Source: Tetmemena sp. SeJ-2015 (lineage: Eukaryota; Ciliophora; Spirotrichea; Sporadotrichida; Oxytrichidae). Taken from it: DNA of 64,000 bases. The notes below the pieces were generated by a model. It saw nothing but the letters and a program-made list of their open reading frames with translations. It had not been told where the DNA came from and searched no databases. The position numbers and the translations under genes were made by a program. This document shows positions 10,158 through 21,800 of the stretch, piece by piece. The number at the start of each line of letters is the position of its first letter. The stretch's first letter is position 1. Where the stretch lies: NCBI GenBank assembly GCA_027382625.1, contig JAJKFJ010020950.1, forward strand, positions 186,001-250,000, read 5' to 3'.

Positions 10158-11026
10158 TCACATGGACATCTTAAGGAACTTGCGCTTGGCGAAGGCAAGC
10201 CAGAACTTGAGGTCCATGGTGCCGTACTCAGGGTTGTACAAGATGTTAAGGAGACGCACTGCGCACTCTTCTCTTGCTTGCTTCAAGAAGCCCTTGAAGC
10301 GCTCCTCCTCTGAGGTGGGTCTTCCCTTCAACACTAAACTAAGAGCAAAGAGTGGATATCACATAGAGATTTTCTGTTTGAGATTATGTTTCCCATGAAG
10401 AAACCTGGAGTGCTAGGGGAGGGCACTTATTCAGATGCAACTGACATCACGTTTCTCTTTGCGTCTGCTTCGTTTGGACTATAATGCAAGGATTAAGCCT
10501 TCATCTCATATTAGTTAAGATTAAATCAAGAAATTGCTGCAAGCTCAGAGACTCTCTTATAGAGTGACTTACTTTTTGGCGATGACTTCAAGTAGCTTTT
10601 GAATGTAGACAGTGAGGTAGATGAGCACCTTATCGCCAGGACCTTGCACTGAGTAGTTCTTAAACAAAATGTTGGCTCTGAATTGCTTGATAGCCTCGTC
10701 CACGATGTCATCTCCGTCGAAGGTTGCCTTGGGAGCGGGGCCTGCACAAATCAGATAAGTAAAGGAACGTAAGGCGGAATATTATCATAAAAAATTATAG
10801 CACTCTTCCAAAAGGAGGATGAGCAAGTCTTAAAATTTATATATCGCTGGAGTTGACAGCTTACCTTATGTTTTGGTCTTTAAGGGAGCAATTATCATGC
10901 CGCAGGCAGTCTGGAATTGAGACTCATCGTTGAAGGCTGAGTGATAAGTGACCACAGTAGAGGGCAACTATAATAAATGAGTATGACTTAGATGGCAATC
11001 GTAGGATAGTAGAGATATCTTACCAT
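10158..11026 (-). CDS. ARPC3: ARPC3, p21 subunit of the Arp2/3 complex
   Basis: Subunit 3 of the Arp2/3 complex, which nucleates branched actin filaments in the cytoplasm. The spliced product shows the family's order: a TYHSAFNDE start, ACGMIIAPLKTKTQGPAP, DIVDEAIKQFRANILFKNY, DKVLIYLTVYIQKLLE, an STPGFFMG loop, and a C-terminal FKGFLKQAREECAVRLL and KFWLAFAKRKFL. These match the known ARPC3 fold (YHS start, GPAP, ANVFFKNY, and the YL..LR.E and W..F.KR..M end) along the whole length. Start ATG 11026; stop TGA 10158-10160. Three GT-AG introns, one directly after the initiator codon, and one IES interrupt it. This is one of the most secure gene calls in the window. Confidence 0.95.
10322..10394. 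other. IES in ARPC3, pointer TTCCC (plus strand)
   Basis: TTCCC at 10322-10326 and 10390-10394. On the minus strand, deletion joins TPGFFMG to RPTSEEERF in frame. The segment has no GT-AG ends. Confidence 0.88.
10479..10572 (-). other. GT-AG intron in ARPC3
   Basis: On the minus strand GTAAGTC...CATTATAG. Splicing joins EVIAK to NPNEADAKRN in frame. Confidence 0.85.
10742..10864 (-). other. GT-AG intron in ARPC3
   Basis: On the minus strand GTAAGCTG...TTGTGCAG, 123 nt. Splicing joins PLKTKTQ to GPAPKATFD. Confidence 0.9.
10968..11023 (-). other. GT-AG intron after the ARPC3 start codon
   Basis: GTAAGATATC...TTATTATAG follows the ATG immediately, and the next exon begins LPSTVVTYHS. The first exon therefore contributes only the initiator Met. 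Confidence 0.8.
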
Positions 11027-11199
11027 TTTGGAACTTAGGATATAATCTAATTTAATTATTATTCTGCATTCAGATTCCACTCTATATCAACACATAATTG
11101 AATAAGGAATTAATTCTCTCTCCTTTGAATGTCATTAATTGGATAGTAATAAATTCTTATACAAGAGCGAGAATAATAAATCAAATAATTAGAAACAAA

Positions 11200-11713
11200 A
11201 TGTCTCAAAATCAAGTCCAACCCAAATACCCCAGTAACTAGCTTTTAATTGTTCATTCTACGATTAGATGCCTTCCTCTACGGTGCTTCCTTCGGAGTTC
11301 TGGCTCAGTTCTTCGTGAGAGCAGGTACCTATGAGAAGCTCTCAGCCAGTAAGTATATTCCTCAAACTTTTTTCTAAAGCCTCTTTGAAATATTCTCTTT
11401 GTGAATTATATTGAATTGTAGGACCCTTCTCTTACCTGGCATCAGGAATTTCAGTGGGCCTGGCCATGTGGTACTTTGACTACTGGAGAAGATGCTCCAC
11501 TGAAGAGATGCTCTACAAGGAAGAGAGAAGAAGATACAACTGTAAGTTCAAAGAAGAGTGAACCTCTCTCCCTCACTCCATATATTATTCTGATATTGTT
11601 AATGACTGTTGCTTGCAGTGACTGTGAGAGGCATGAACAGAGTGAGAGCAGGCCAGGAGAATGAAATTAAATCCATGGTTGACTACCTCCAGAACCAAAC
11701 TGTCAGAGAATGA
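11200..11713 (+). CDS. Small membrane-associated protein, about 110 residues
   Basis: Spliced product MSQNQVQPKYP, then a hydrophobic stretch (AFLYGASFGVLAQFF), a second one (YLASGISVGLAMWYFDYW), then a charged helix (EEMLYKEERRRYN, MNRVRAGQENEIKS). Two short membrane helices followed by a basic/acidic helix resemble small mitochondrial inner-membrane subunits, but I cannot assign it. Three GT-AG introns (11234-11267, 11349-11421, 11542-11618) all restore the frame and no IES was found. The stop is TGA 11711-11713. Confidence 0.82.
11234..11618 (+). other. Three GT-AG introns of the small membrane protein gene
   Basis: Introns at 11234-11267 (34 nt), 11349-11421 (73 nt) and 11542-11618 (77 nt) begin GTAAC, GTAAG and GTAAG and end TTAG, TGTAG and TGCAG. 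Joins are YP-NAFLYG, LSA-RPFSYL and RYN-LTVRG, where the split codons rebuild Asn, Arg and Leu. Confidence 0.85.
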
Positions 11714-12020
11714 AGTCCCTCCTCCTATCGTAACCACTCACTCGCTATCTCTGTTTGCGAGGAAGAGGCGCGAAGAAGAAGATAAATGATTAGTATTTAA
11801 CTTAAAACCAAAAACCTTAAATCAAACTATAGCAACATTGTCGTCCATTCTTAATCACAATTATTATAATGATGATTATTATTATTAAAGCTCAATTATA
11901 TTGTGACATTAACTATAATGCTTTCTCTTATTAGCTCTGTTAATTATAATAGTGCTTTTTAATTTAGGAAGGGCAGACAAATTTGTAATTAAGTTTCAGA
12001 GATTACAAACTTATTGAGAA
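11714..12020. other. Intergenic, AT-rich
   Basis: Holds no recognised gene. It separates a stop at 11713 from the channel gene start at 12021. Confidence 0.6.
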
Positions 12021-15000
12021 ATGGATTCCTCGGCCGTGTCCTTGCTTCTTCTTTTTTCTGTCAATTTCCTGTTCCTGATTGTGACTTTACTCACTTTTGG
12101 CATTCTAAGGAGAATCAGAGGCGATAAAGCTAAAGTCAAGCTCACCTAATAACTTCTCTCAGGAAATAACCTCTCAGATAAAAATGGTTTGAATGAATGA
12201 ATCTTTTTTACTCTATAAGATTTGGAGGCTTCGCTGCTCGCTCCACAAAAACGTAAGTCCTGTCGTCAGAAATCGTCACACAATTATAAATTGCAGTGAG
12301 CTAATTGATAATTGTATTTTTACAAGATATATCAGAATAATTCTCTTCATTTTCACACACAGAGGCTTTTTTAAACTCAATAATTACATCTCACTCTGTT
12401 GTAGGCATAGTAAGATTAGACAGTATAAAGAGGCCCCTCGGAGGTTATAGCCTTCGACCCCAGAAGAAGAGCAAACATGAGTGGATGCGAAAGCTCTATC
12501 AGACTGACGATTTGGAGATTCAAAAGACGTGCGGCACTGATGCAGCACTCTACCTTATATTCCTCAAATACAGTGCCATTCTATTCACAATAAGTAAGCT
12601 TTAATGAACAGTTTAGCTTTGCAATTCATCTTAACTCATTTCATAGTTGCCTTATGCAGCAATACAGTTCTATTGCCTTTGTTTGCCACCTCAGAGAGAC
12701 TTGATAATGTTAGTCTGTCAGCTTGGAAAAGTTAACTCTCACGAATGCACAGGATAGGTACTCGATGGTGTGGGTGGTCTTCTTTTTCACCATCGTCTAC
12801 AGCTTGCTTGGCCATATCTTGCTTTAATATTCTGGAATCCATTTAAGTGAAAGAGAGAAAATCTTGCTTTACTACTTCGACGAGAAGAGGAAGCATTTGT
12901 AAATGCAGTCCCATGAAGATCCAACTGAGCTCACTGAGGTTGAGATATCCATGCTTATCATTATTATAATAATAGGAATAGTCATTCGTGAATATGATGC
13001 ATGGTGTATTGCTGAGAGGAATAAACAAGAAAGTGGGGATCAAGCGAGCTTAGGAAATGATAGAGCATGTCTTCAATAGGAATTGGGCAGCAACTTATCA
13101 AAGCGCATGTGGTAGGCGACTATATGAAAATGCTCTCTATCTGCAAAAGCTTGACGTAATACAACGAAAGAAAGAGTATTATGAAAAGTTGCATAAGGAA
13201 TAGAACAAACTAGTGAAGAAGTACTATGGATCCCTTTGCTGGAAGACCAGGGCCCTCCCTTGAAAGATTACTATGCTTAGAAACCCTTCAATGTGAAAAT
13301 GGAAATGGAAAGAGAAAAGAAGAAGCAAGATAAGAACAACTTCGGAGTGGCTTTCATCACGATTGATAGCGTGCAAGCAACTTAAAATCTCTTGGGAGAC
13401 TTCAAGGATCTCAAACGTGAAATAAAGTAGAAAGACAAATAACTCTATGATACATATCAGGTTTATGTAAGCTTTGAATTTATTCTTATCTAAATCATTT
13501 GTAGAACTGGACTTTAGAGCCCGCACCTTGCCCATCTGACATAATTTGGGAAGAATTCAACAAGAGAAATCAATTCAAGATAGTGAAAGGTAGTCTTTCT
13601 AAATGTGCTACTCTTCCTAGTCACAGTCATCCTAATTTCACCTATATCTGTAAGAAATAATATCCTAATCAACATTTCCTCTTCTAGATCATTTCAAGCA
13701 TTCAAATCTACTTCGAGCAAAACACGGCAGATGCAAAGTCCTAACCCAACTTCGTTTCAGCACTAGTTTTGAATTCCATATCTCCCTTTATCCTGCTGAT
13801 GTTCAACTATATTTTGATTCCTACTCTCGTGGCTTGGACCACCTATTTTGAGGAGATAGAATCCTATTCAGCCCGCCATAGAAATAACCTACTCAAGCAA
13901 TTCATCTATATGATGATAAACACTGTCTTCATTCAGATAACGCAGACTACAACTATCCTTAGTTTCCTTGACTATGTCAAAGAGAAGGAGATAGATGATT
14001 TTTAGATGGAACTGTCTGACAAGTTCCTGCAAACATCAGAGTTCTTCCTCAAGTACATTATCTAGTGCACCTTCATGACTAACATAGTTCAGATCCTAGA
14101 TATTCCACACTTTCTCTATGTCAAATTCAAGAAGTTCTTCTTCAAGTCTCACATCTAAATTAGTGGTCAAGCTTTAGATACACCACCATTTTTAACTTAA
14201 GTTTATGAGGAAGATGACATAATCGATGATTGGTATTTCGATCTAGGCTACTAATTTGCCTTCGTGATAACAATTTTCACTGTAGTATTTATCTTCTCCT
14301 CTTCAGTACCCCTCATCCCTCTATTTGGGTCAGTGTTTTTCATTTTCAAGTACTTTATCGACAAGTACAACTTCATGTTTGTTTACAACACAGAATTTGA
14401 ATCCAGAGGAAATCTAGGGCAGGCAGTGATTCGTTACTGTGCCTTCGGCTTGGTTCTCTTCTAATTGATCATGTGTGGCCTTTTCACTTCCATCTTTGGG
14501 AAGGAGTTCATTATGGCTTCTTTGATTCTGCTGGTGGGAGAAGTTCTTTACATGGTAGTTTTCAGACTGTTTAGTTTATCTGAACTTAGAGAAGCCTTCA
14601 AAGAGGTGCTCGTCTAAGACAAAGAGCAAAAGAAGTATGATGACTTTAAAAATTGAATAAATATAGCCACATACTGCGCATATTATGTCTTCAAAATATT
14701 AATATGACTAGAGCAGCTTAGAAACTAGTTTCCATCTAGTGCAATAAAACAAATTCATGCAGCAGCTCTCAATGAATCAGTCCCAATTCAAGGAAAGGAT
14801 TCAACTCACAGAGAAACATAAACTTCTCCTCAAAGACGCATATCAACACCCCTATGAAAAGTAAACCACTATAGAATTTGCTAACTCTTTTATTTCAAGT
14901 ATAATCTTTTGGCTTTACTACAAGGAGGAAAATGCAAAGAGATAGATAAACATCTTGTTAAAGAAGGAGATAAAAGAGCGCTTGGAAAAGTAAGCACAGG

Positions 15001-15251
15001 AGCAGTCTTAGTATCTCTTCGAGTCTTTTACGACGGGATAAGAATTAAAGCATAGCCGCAGTCTGCGATCTCCTAAAAGCGGCCTAGTAGGGATCGGGAA
15101 TAGCAAAACGAGCAGCTTATATTAGAGGCAGTTTACGAGGAACGCCTAAAGGTAAACCTTTAATTTCAGAGGAGCTGCTGGTGGTTCCTCAATGCACAGT
15201 AGTAGGAGAAGAAAGTCTTTAGATCAAATTACAGAGGAGGACCTCAGTTGA
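12021..15251 (+). CDS. OSCA/TMEM63 (CSC1-like) membrane channel
   Basis: Member of the OSCA/TMEM63 family of mechanically or osmotically gated cation channels in membranes. Start ATG 12021 gives a hydrophobic first helix (SVSLLLLFSVNFLFLIVTLL). Then come a cytosolic N-terminal segment, helices near FLKYSAILFT and YSMVWVVFFFTIVYSLL, a cytosolic domain with the MHGVLLRGIN segment typical of the family's 'HTVLVRNIP'-like turn, PAPCPSDIIWEEF before the next helix, and the multi-pass core (SISPFILLMFNY, SSVPLIPLFGSVFFIFKYF, TEFESRGNLGQ). The C-terminal DAYQHPYEKQT also fits. Three IESs and several GT-AG introns interrupt it; the stop is TGA 15249-15251. One-base frame breaks near 13230 and 13583 look like sequence errors. 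Confidence 0.9.
12188..12224. other. IES, pointer TTTG
   Basis: TTTG at 12188-12191 and 12221-12224. The segment contains in-frame TGA. Deletion joins LSDKNGL to EASLLAPQK in frame. Confidence 0.75.
12253..12404 (+). other. GT-AG intron, 152 nt
   Basis: GTAAGTCC...TGTTGTAG. The split codon gives Arg in APQK-R-IVRLDSIKRP, restoring the channel frame. Confidence 0.8.
12594..12752 (+). other. Two GT-AG introns flanking a short exon
   Basis: Introns 12594-12646 and 12709-12752 begin GTAAG and GTTAG and end ATAG and ACAG. Together they join ILFTI to IALCSNTVLL and SERLDN to DRYSMVWVV. Confidence 0.8.
12951..13000. other. IES, pointer ATGC
   Basis: ATGC at 12951-12954 and 12997-13000. Deleting 46 bp joins TEVEISM to HGVLLRGINKK, restoring a family motif and the frame. 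Confidence 0.85.
13467..13504 (+). other. GT-AG intron, 38 nt
   Basis: GTAAGC...TTTGTAG. Joins YDTYQVY to NWTLEPAPCP in frame. Confidence 0.85.
13650..13687 (+). other. GT-AG intron, 38 nt
   Basis: GTAAGA...CTTCTAG. Joins VILISPIS to IISSIQIYFEQ in frame. Confidence 0.85.
14636..14707. other. IES, pointer TATGA
   Basis: TATGA at 14636-14640 and 14703-14707. The segment has two in-frame TGA codons. Deletion joins EQKKYD to QSSLETSFHL, reaching the conserved C-terminal part. Confidence 0.88.
15152..15169 (+). other. Very short GT-AG intron (18 nt) or micro-IES
   Basis: GTAAACCTTTAATTTCAG between NAQ and the GAAGGSSMHSS tail. Removing 18 nt keeps the frame to the TGA at 15249. An AGG repeat (15150-15152, 15170-15172) allows an alternative 20-bp excision that leads to less plausible protein. 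Confidence 0.5.
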
Positions 15252-15823
15252 TCATAATGAGGAGGATGAATATCTTTTTGTATGTTGTCGCCTCTCAAAA
15301 ATAGCAACTAAGCAACTAAGTAAGAAGTTTAGTCTAAATTAAGTGTAAGCAATTGATATTTTTAAAGTATTTTAAGCAAATGCCAAACTATGAATTGTTA
15401 TTTTATTGAATAAATGAGAAAAAATTCAGGAGTTGATTAATTTTAAGGATGCAAATGAACACAAACTGGGGATATAAATATCCCAGCAACATTCAAGAGT
15501 TTAAGTGAACATTTACAGAGAAAGAATGAGTTCTTCAATTTCTACATGGGCTATAAAAAAAAGAATAATACATAGAAGATATCAAATTATAGCAAAATTT
15601 TATTTATCTTAAAAATTTACTCTCATAAATCAAAAATTAAAAGATAAGAGATCACTCTCTATTATTTGAAATAAATTAAAATTTGATTTAAAGGATAGAT
15701 AAATTTTTATTAAAAAAAAACATATTTCGATTTAGGCAATAATGAATTACACTTTCACAATTTTAGGTTGAAGAGTGTGAATTAGGCTTTTGAAGATTTT
15801 TATTAATTTATTTAATTATATAC
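15252..15823. other. Intergenic, AT-rich
   Basis: 572 bp of AT-rich sequence between two plus-strand genes. A short frame near 15440-15540 (NTNWGYKYPSNIQ) could be a stray coding block, but it is not connected to either gene. Confidence 0.45.
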
Positions 15824-18800
15824 ATGAAAAGCACGAACATGGCTAAGAAGCATAAGACACAAGCTCCCAAGAACGGAAGTGAAGGCCATTTCATCAATGA
15901 TATATGCATTTAACTACTATTAAATTAGTTAAATTAGGAATTTGAAATGATACGAAGTAAGAAGAGAGGATTATTATTTCTGTATTAAAGCAACCGCACA
16001 TTTGTTTAACCTTTCGTTTAGTGCTTGAAGCCATTCAAAGGAGCAATCTAAATAAAAATATGTGTGCCTCATAAAATATTGTCTTTATTTATATTAAAAT
16101 CTAAGAATCTGGGAAATTCAAGTTACTAATAAACTCAGCCATAATAATTGTCGTAGTAATAGCAACAACATCACAAAAAATAGCTGACTATTTCTCTAGC
16201 GGATAATAGTCATCTGCTGCACTCTGCTGCCAACACCACCAAAGGTAAACAACTAACCTAACTTGCCAATATCAAGGGCTAGTCTTCAGCATCTGTGAAC
16301 ACTTCAGCTTTCTAGATGCAGCCACTCAATCTGGCATTTGCCCAACTCCAAACCAACCAAGGCATCATGACTTAAAATAACAGAGCTGCTTAATAAGCAA
16401 ATCCAATGTTTTAATCTCCTCCTTTGGCTCAAGCGATTAAAACTCCCAACGCAGCAGCATCTATCAGACTAAAAAACTAGTCTCTGTTAAATATCTAGGA
16501 CGAGGAGCTAATCTAGTAATAGATGCAGTACAGTAACTAATTGTAGCGGCAATAATAGCTGGGATAATTATTGAATCATCATCAAATTCACAACATTTCA
16601 GGGTCTCCGCTTATCCCATAAGACGCGACATCAAAACTTTCTCACCTCTCATCCTCTAACTCGAAATAATAGAAGCCACTCCCTTTGGTAGTTAAAGTAA
16701 ACAAAGGCTTAACAGAGTAGGGTGAGTCCGATATAACGGCACATCATCAAAAGCTTTGGTGATCAGAATACACTCGCTCGTAATTAACCCTAGATACCTT
16801 ATCTTCTTATAAGACTTTATAATACTTTAATATTAAGTACCAAAGGGATCCAGCTAATAAGAAGTGCAACTAACTTAGGATAGAACGCAGGCTTAAACTT
16901 TCATGATGCCCTCTCGTTAAAACAACTCAGTCCTCACAAACTTCCAGAGAAATGGCTCTAGCATAAATCAGCAGCCTAGCTAGTTTTAAAGCCCTTAGGA
17001 GAATTACTAACATGGAGGCCAGTACACAGTTTTAAATCAAACTTCTCCCTTGATTGATCTGAACTCGCATAATAAGTAGGAGGCACTACAGTTTCAAATA
17101 AGCACTCCGCACTCGTATAATCAGTACAGCAGTTTTTAAAAGCCCAATTAACAACATTCACAGCATATGTAGAAAGAGATACAAGGTATTGAGAGCTTAA
17201 ATGTGGGCTTGATAGAGGAGAATATGATATAAGATTTCGAGTAAGAGAACTCTATAGGAGATAAAGAAGGAGAAGTTGATTTAGGGGTTATGTATTTTCA
17301 AGTCTTAATTTATGAATACAATACAGGGGTTGGCATAGGAGGCACTAGTTTAACAGTGTCAATGGAGGGCGATGATGATGTAGCAGGATTAGTGAGATAT
17401 GAGAGAAGAGGAGGTGACGACGATTACTTGGTCATAAATTTCAACGGCCTGAAAAGGAAGACTAAACCCCTAGCTCATAAAACTAAAAGTGGTGTTGCTT
17501 CCCAATTCAGTCGGTAGAAGTATAACTAAACAGCTGCTATCAGGTCGGTTGGTATGAGCAGTGTTGTCAATGAAGGCGAGGTAATAATCTTTCATGAATT
17601 AATTGCTTGACAACCCACTTTTATAGATGAGACTATAGAGAGATTACTTATCTGATGATAGCTTGAAGATTGATGACACTTCTTAACCTCATATTAGCAT
17701 AAAGGACAGCTAGAAAGATTTAATGATAAACGATAGCAGCAATAGGAATCACTCGAATAGAATAATTCAGAATGGAGAAGAAGCTTAGAATTCTATTACT
17801 AATTTCCAAAACTATAATCAGACTAACAGTATCGGTGCCAGCAACCATTAAAATCACTACAAAAGAGCTCTGATGAAGCAAGGGACATCCAAAACGGAAA
17901 GTCAAATCAACTATGACTACGATCTATTTCAAGTACCTAAATAAAGTGGCCATAGTGAGACTCTCTATTCTAGAGACCACGATTATTTATTCATTTATTT
18001 TGAGAATTTTAGAGAAAGAGTAGTACATAATGCCAATAAGCAAGCAAATATTAGCCAATATGATCAAGAAGAGCAACGAACTCCAGAAACTTTACACTAA
18101 CCAGGGTTAACTTTAGGAAGAAGAGGTTAGAGTCCACAAAAATCATACTGCAACAGGAGTGTCAATGACCTCAGCTAATTCTAATTTGATTAGGATGGAT
18201 CAAAGTTTCAATCCTAATAGTCATAGCGTGGCTCCAACTTAAAATGGGTCCATGCAATGAGATATATATTTAGTGTAATTTTTTTAATTGCAAGTGTAGA
18301 ATTTAATGTCTCCCAATTAGCTTCACACCTTGTACTAGCAGGCAAAGCTCACAGGTATTAAGAAAAGCAGAAAAGACAAATTAAGAAACCTCATAACTTA
18401 CACTGGATACCATATTTAAATACTTATTCTGCATTTAATAGAATTCAATGATAGGTTGCTGCTGTATAAGATGACCCTGTGGTATCTCCTCTACTCTTTG
18501 CAAATAATCAGAGAGTCCCTTAAGATTAGAGACAAGAAAGCTTTCTTCCACTTCTCACTCATCATCAGTAAAACGGCTCTAATCCAAGAGAAAGCCAATA
18601 TGCTTAGTTGAATCACATCTCAAAGCTAAAAAACTTCCTTAATATTTAGACCTCTCTAGTCCAGGCTTAGCAACTAGTAAGCTAAAATTAGAATAAGAAA
18701 TAATTTTATAATTCTTCCATTAATTTAAAATCACAACTTCGTTCCTCATAATGGTGCGACTACGGATAAGTCTGCATTAAGGAAGAGCATAAACTTCTCA

Positions 18801-21800
18801 GCTCTACAAGGGAAAGGAGAACTTGGAAATTAAAGGTATCAGGCTGCAAGTATGGGCGCTACTCTTACGGAAGTTCAAAGAGCAGACCCATAAATGTTCA
18901 CTTATAGTAATGGCGGAGGCTACCAGCCAGGAAACGCAGCTTAATCCCATCACCCTATAACTCTAGCAGCAGCTATTGCTCTGTAGCACTCGTAATAGTA
19001 ATCTCCTTTGGTACCTAAGTTTGGGGAAAAAGCAAAATCCAAGGATAAACTGTCTGTCTACTCGCATAAATTGTAATTTTAAGGGAAGATTTATTTTTTC
19101 ATAACTAGAATGTGAATGGGAATGTAGTACACCATAAAAACTACTTTAGTCATTTGAGGCAAGGACAGAATTTGAAAACGCAATAAATTTCTCCTCGCTA
19201 AAATAACTAAAGCGTCATGATTCAATAGCCCAATTCCTAAAGCCAAAAGCCTTTGCAAGCTTCAATTATCTTATCCCATTTTATTTACGATTTAAGGAGC
19301 TACGATGCTGAGCAAGAACTAGATCCTCAGAGATTTCATCAACCACAACTATAGCAACATAATACAAGAGACATATTTAATGAGTGTATGTGCTATTTTA
19401 TTGTTAAAGACGAGTTTAGGTGCTCAACAGATGCTTCTTGATAATTCTACAGACAAAGAAAGGGAAGAGGTGATGCGACTCAGTCAATACATCAAGCAGA
19501 AGGTTTATAACAAAACCTCAAACCATCATCACCCTTCAACTATACCTGCAGTGGCAAAGAGAGTCGAAAACTAAAACCACAACAGTAGCAGTGACTATAC
19601 TCCCAAAGCTGAAGTCCAAGGCTACATAGCTCAATAAGAGAGAGCTTTGAATTATAATGGATAGAGTAAGAATTCAACTCAGAATTTCTCTGGAATAATG
19701 AGCATAGAGGATCATTTTAATGTCAGAGGTGCAACTCTGAATCAAGCCAATGAAAGTAGATAGCCAGTTCCTTACTCTCCCTTTTCCTAGCAGATTCAAG
19801 GAGTTTCATAATAGTAATTCTTAAAATTGAAACTTATGATCGTGTTTCTAACTCTTTTAAGGATGAATCTAATTACTAGCCTCATGGTGGGATGAAGATT
19901 CAGACTAGCCAGTTTCAACAGAGTCCTTAGTAATCCCTCACGATCCATAATTAAAATCAGTAGTATCATCATAACCCACAGCAGCACATGAACATTCAAG
20001 TTATCAACTCACCGCTTCTCCCTCCTAAAGGCTCGCCTCAGTCCCTTAAATGCTATCCCTAGAGCTATAGCAGTAAGGCCTCTAAGGAAATGAAAACTGC
20101 AAGAGTCTTCCACGATCTCTCGAAAAGATTATTGACTGGAGACGCTGCTCTTCGACTTGAAAGATCTAAGCTGCCCACTCTTGTTTTTGCTTTAGAGGGA
20201 GTCTTAGTTAGCTTCTTTGAGCAGAAATAGTTTTAAATAAACCTCAGGGCAAACTGCATTTAGCAGCTCTGCTTTTTAAGTCACAGATTCAGACTTATTG
20301 TTGTGAGTTCTTGGCGGCAAAAGAGAATCAAATAGGTATGCACCTACTTTCAGTAGATGAAAGAGGGTTTAGTATTTGACGCAGTCTATAAGATTCAGTA
20401 GGCGCAGCATATCAAGTCAGAACAAATATATGAATATATATAACTCTAAATTCTAACTGTTGTCAGGGGAGGTGAACTTTGACTATTCCTAGATTTTGAT
20501 TGACTTTGGATATGAGAACCTTACTCAAAAGATGCTTTCAGAATTCTTGGTAGTGAATAGCAACGATGACGAGGACTTCGACCTCTCCACCTTGAAATAG
20601 AAAGGGCCAATTAATTTGCAAGTTCATGGAAATTCAACTTCACTGCGGATAAGTTGCAAATTCCTTCTTTAATTTCATTTATGACTCAAATCCACGATAA
20701 ACTGCCAGTTCAGATTACAGTCCCTAACTTGAGGCTTTTTCCTCAGATACCATTCGATAAAATCCTGGACACGATTCTTAAGCTCTCCTCTAACAATCTT
20801 ATAAGGAATTTTTTCTTATATTTAAATCACCAGTAAGACTAATCTCCAGTCTCATCATGATCACCCAAGAAAGTTGACAAATTTTAATTTGCAATCCTTT
20901 TAATGCTTAGTTGAGTGATTCTCACAAGCCTCCATTCTCACTCGCAACCTCATTAGCCATAAGCATAAAGCCATCACTAGAGTCATTTCTCTCCCAGAGA
21001 TCTGTCCCCCACCCAAGCTCATTAACAACACAATCATAGTTTGCTACTCAATTCTGCATCAGGTACTTAAAATTAGCATGTTGACTTCACTGGCAATTTC
21101 AAAGCTTTGAAGAAGCTAGATATGAGGAAGTAAGGGATATCCTCAAGTCTTTGAAGCAGGGTTTACACCCGACGCTTTCCTCAAGCAAGATATTTATAAG
21201 CTCAAGATTGATCTTCTACAATTATTAAGAACAATAGTTGAAGCATAGGATAAATTATTTTCATACTAAATTATGAGATCTTCAAAAGCTGCATCTTAAG
21301 TCTTTCAAACTTCTAACTTTTATATAAATTTAGCTGCTGTCTAGAAGAAACTAGGTGGTAGGGATGAGTATAGGATCGAAAGGGGCGAATAATTCAAAGG
21401 ACTAGAACGAATCTGCTTCTACAAATAATTCCTCATAAACCAACTCAACTTAGTCTTCGATGCATGGGTAACTTCTCAATCAGAAGAAGCTCTCACAACT
21501 TGCTGTCCTAGGTTTGAGCTTAGGACTTAACATGAGTATGCTGAATGGCCCTAGCAATGCTCAATATAATTATAATGTGTTACAAATGTAAGCATTTTAA
21601 TAAACTGTTGGAGGGACAGGGAGTGCAGCAACGATGAGACAACCAGTTTTAAAAACAGATGGAGAGCTCTACTATAACACTTACAATGAGCTTTTTATGC
21701 ACAACAGTACCACCAAACAACAGATTCTCAAATACCTCAGTGAATACCAGAAGGATAAGGTACTTAAGCTGCAAATCAGATCAACCATAAATTATTTAAT

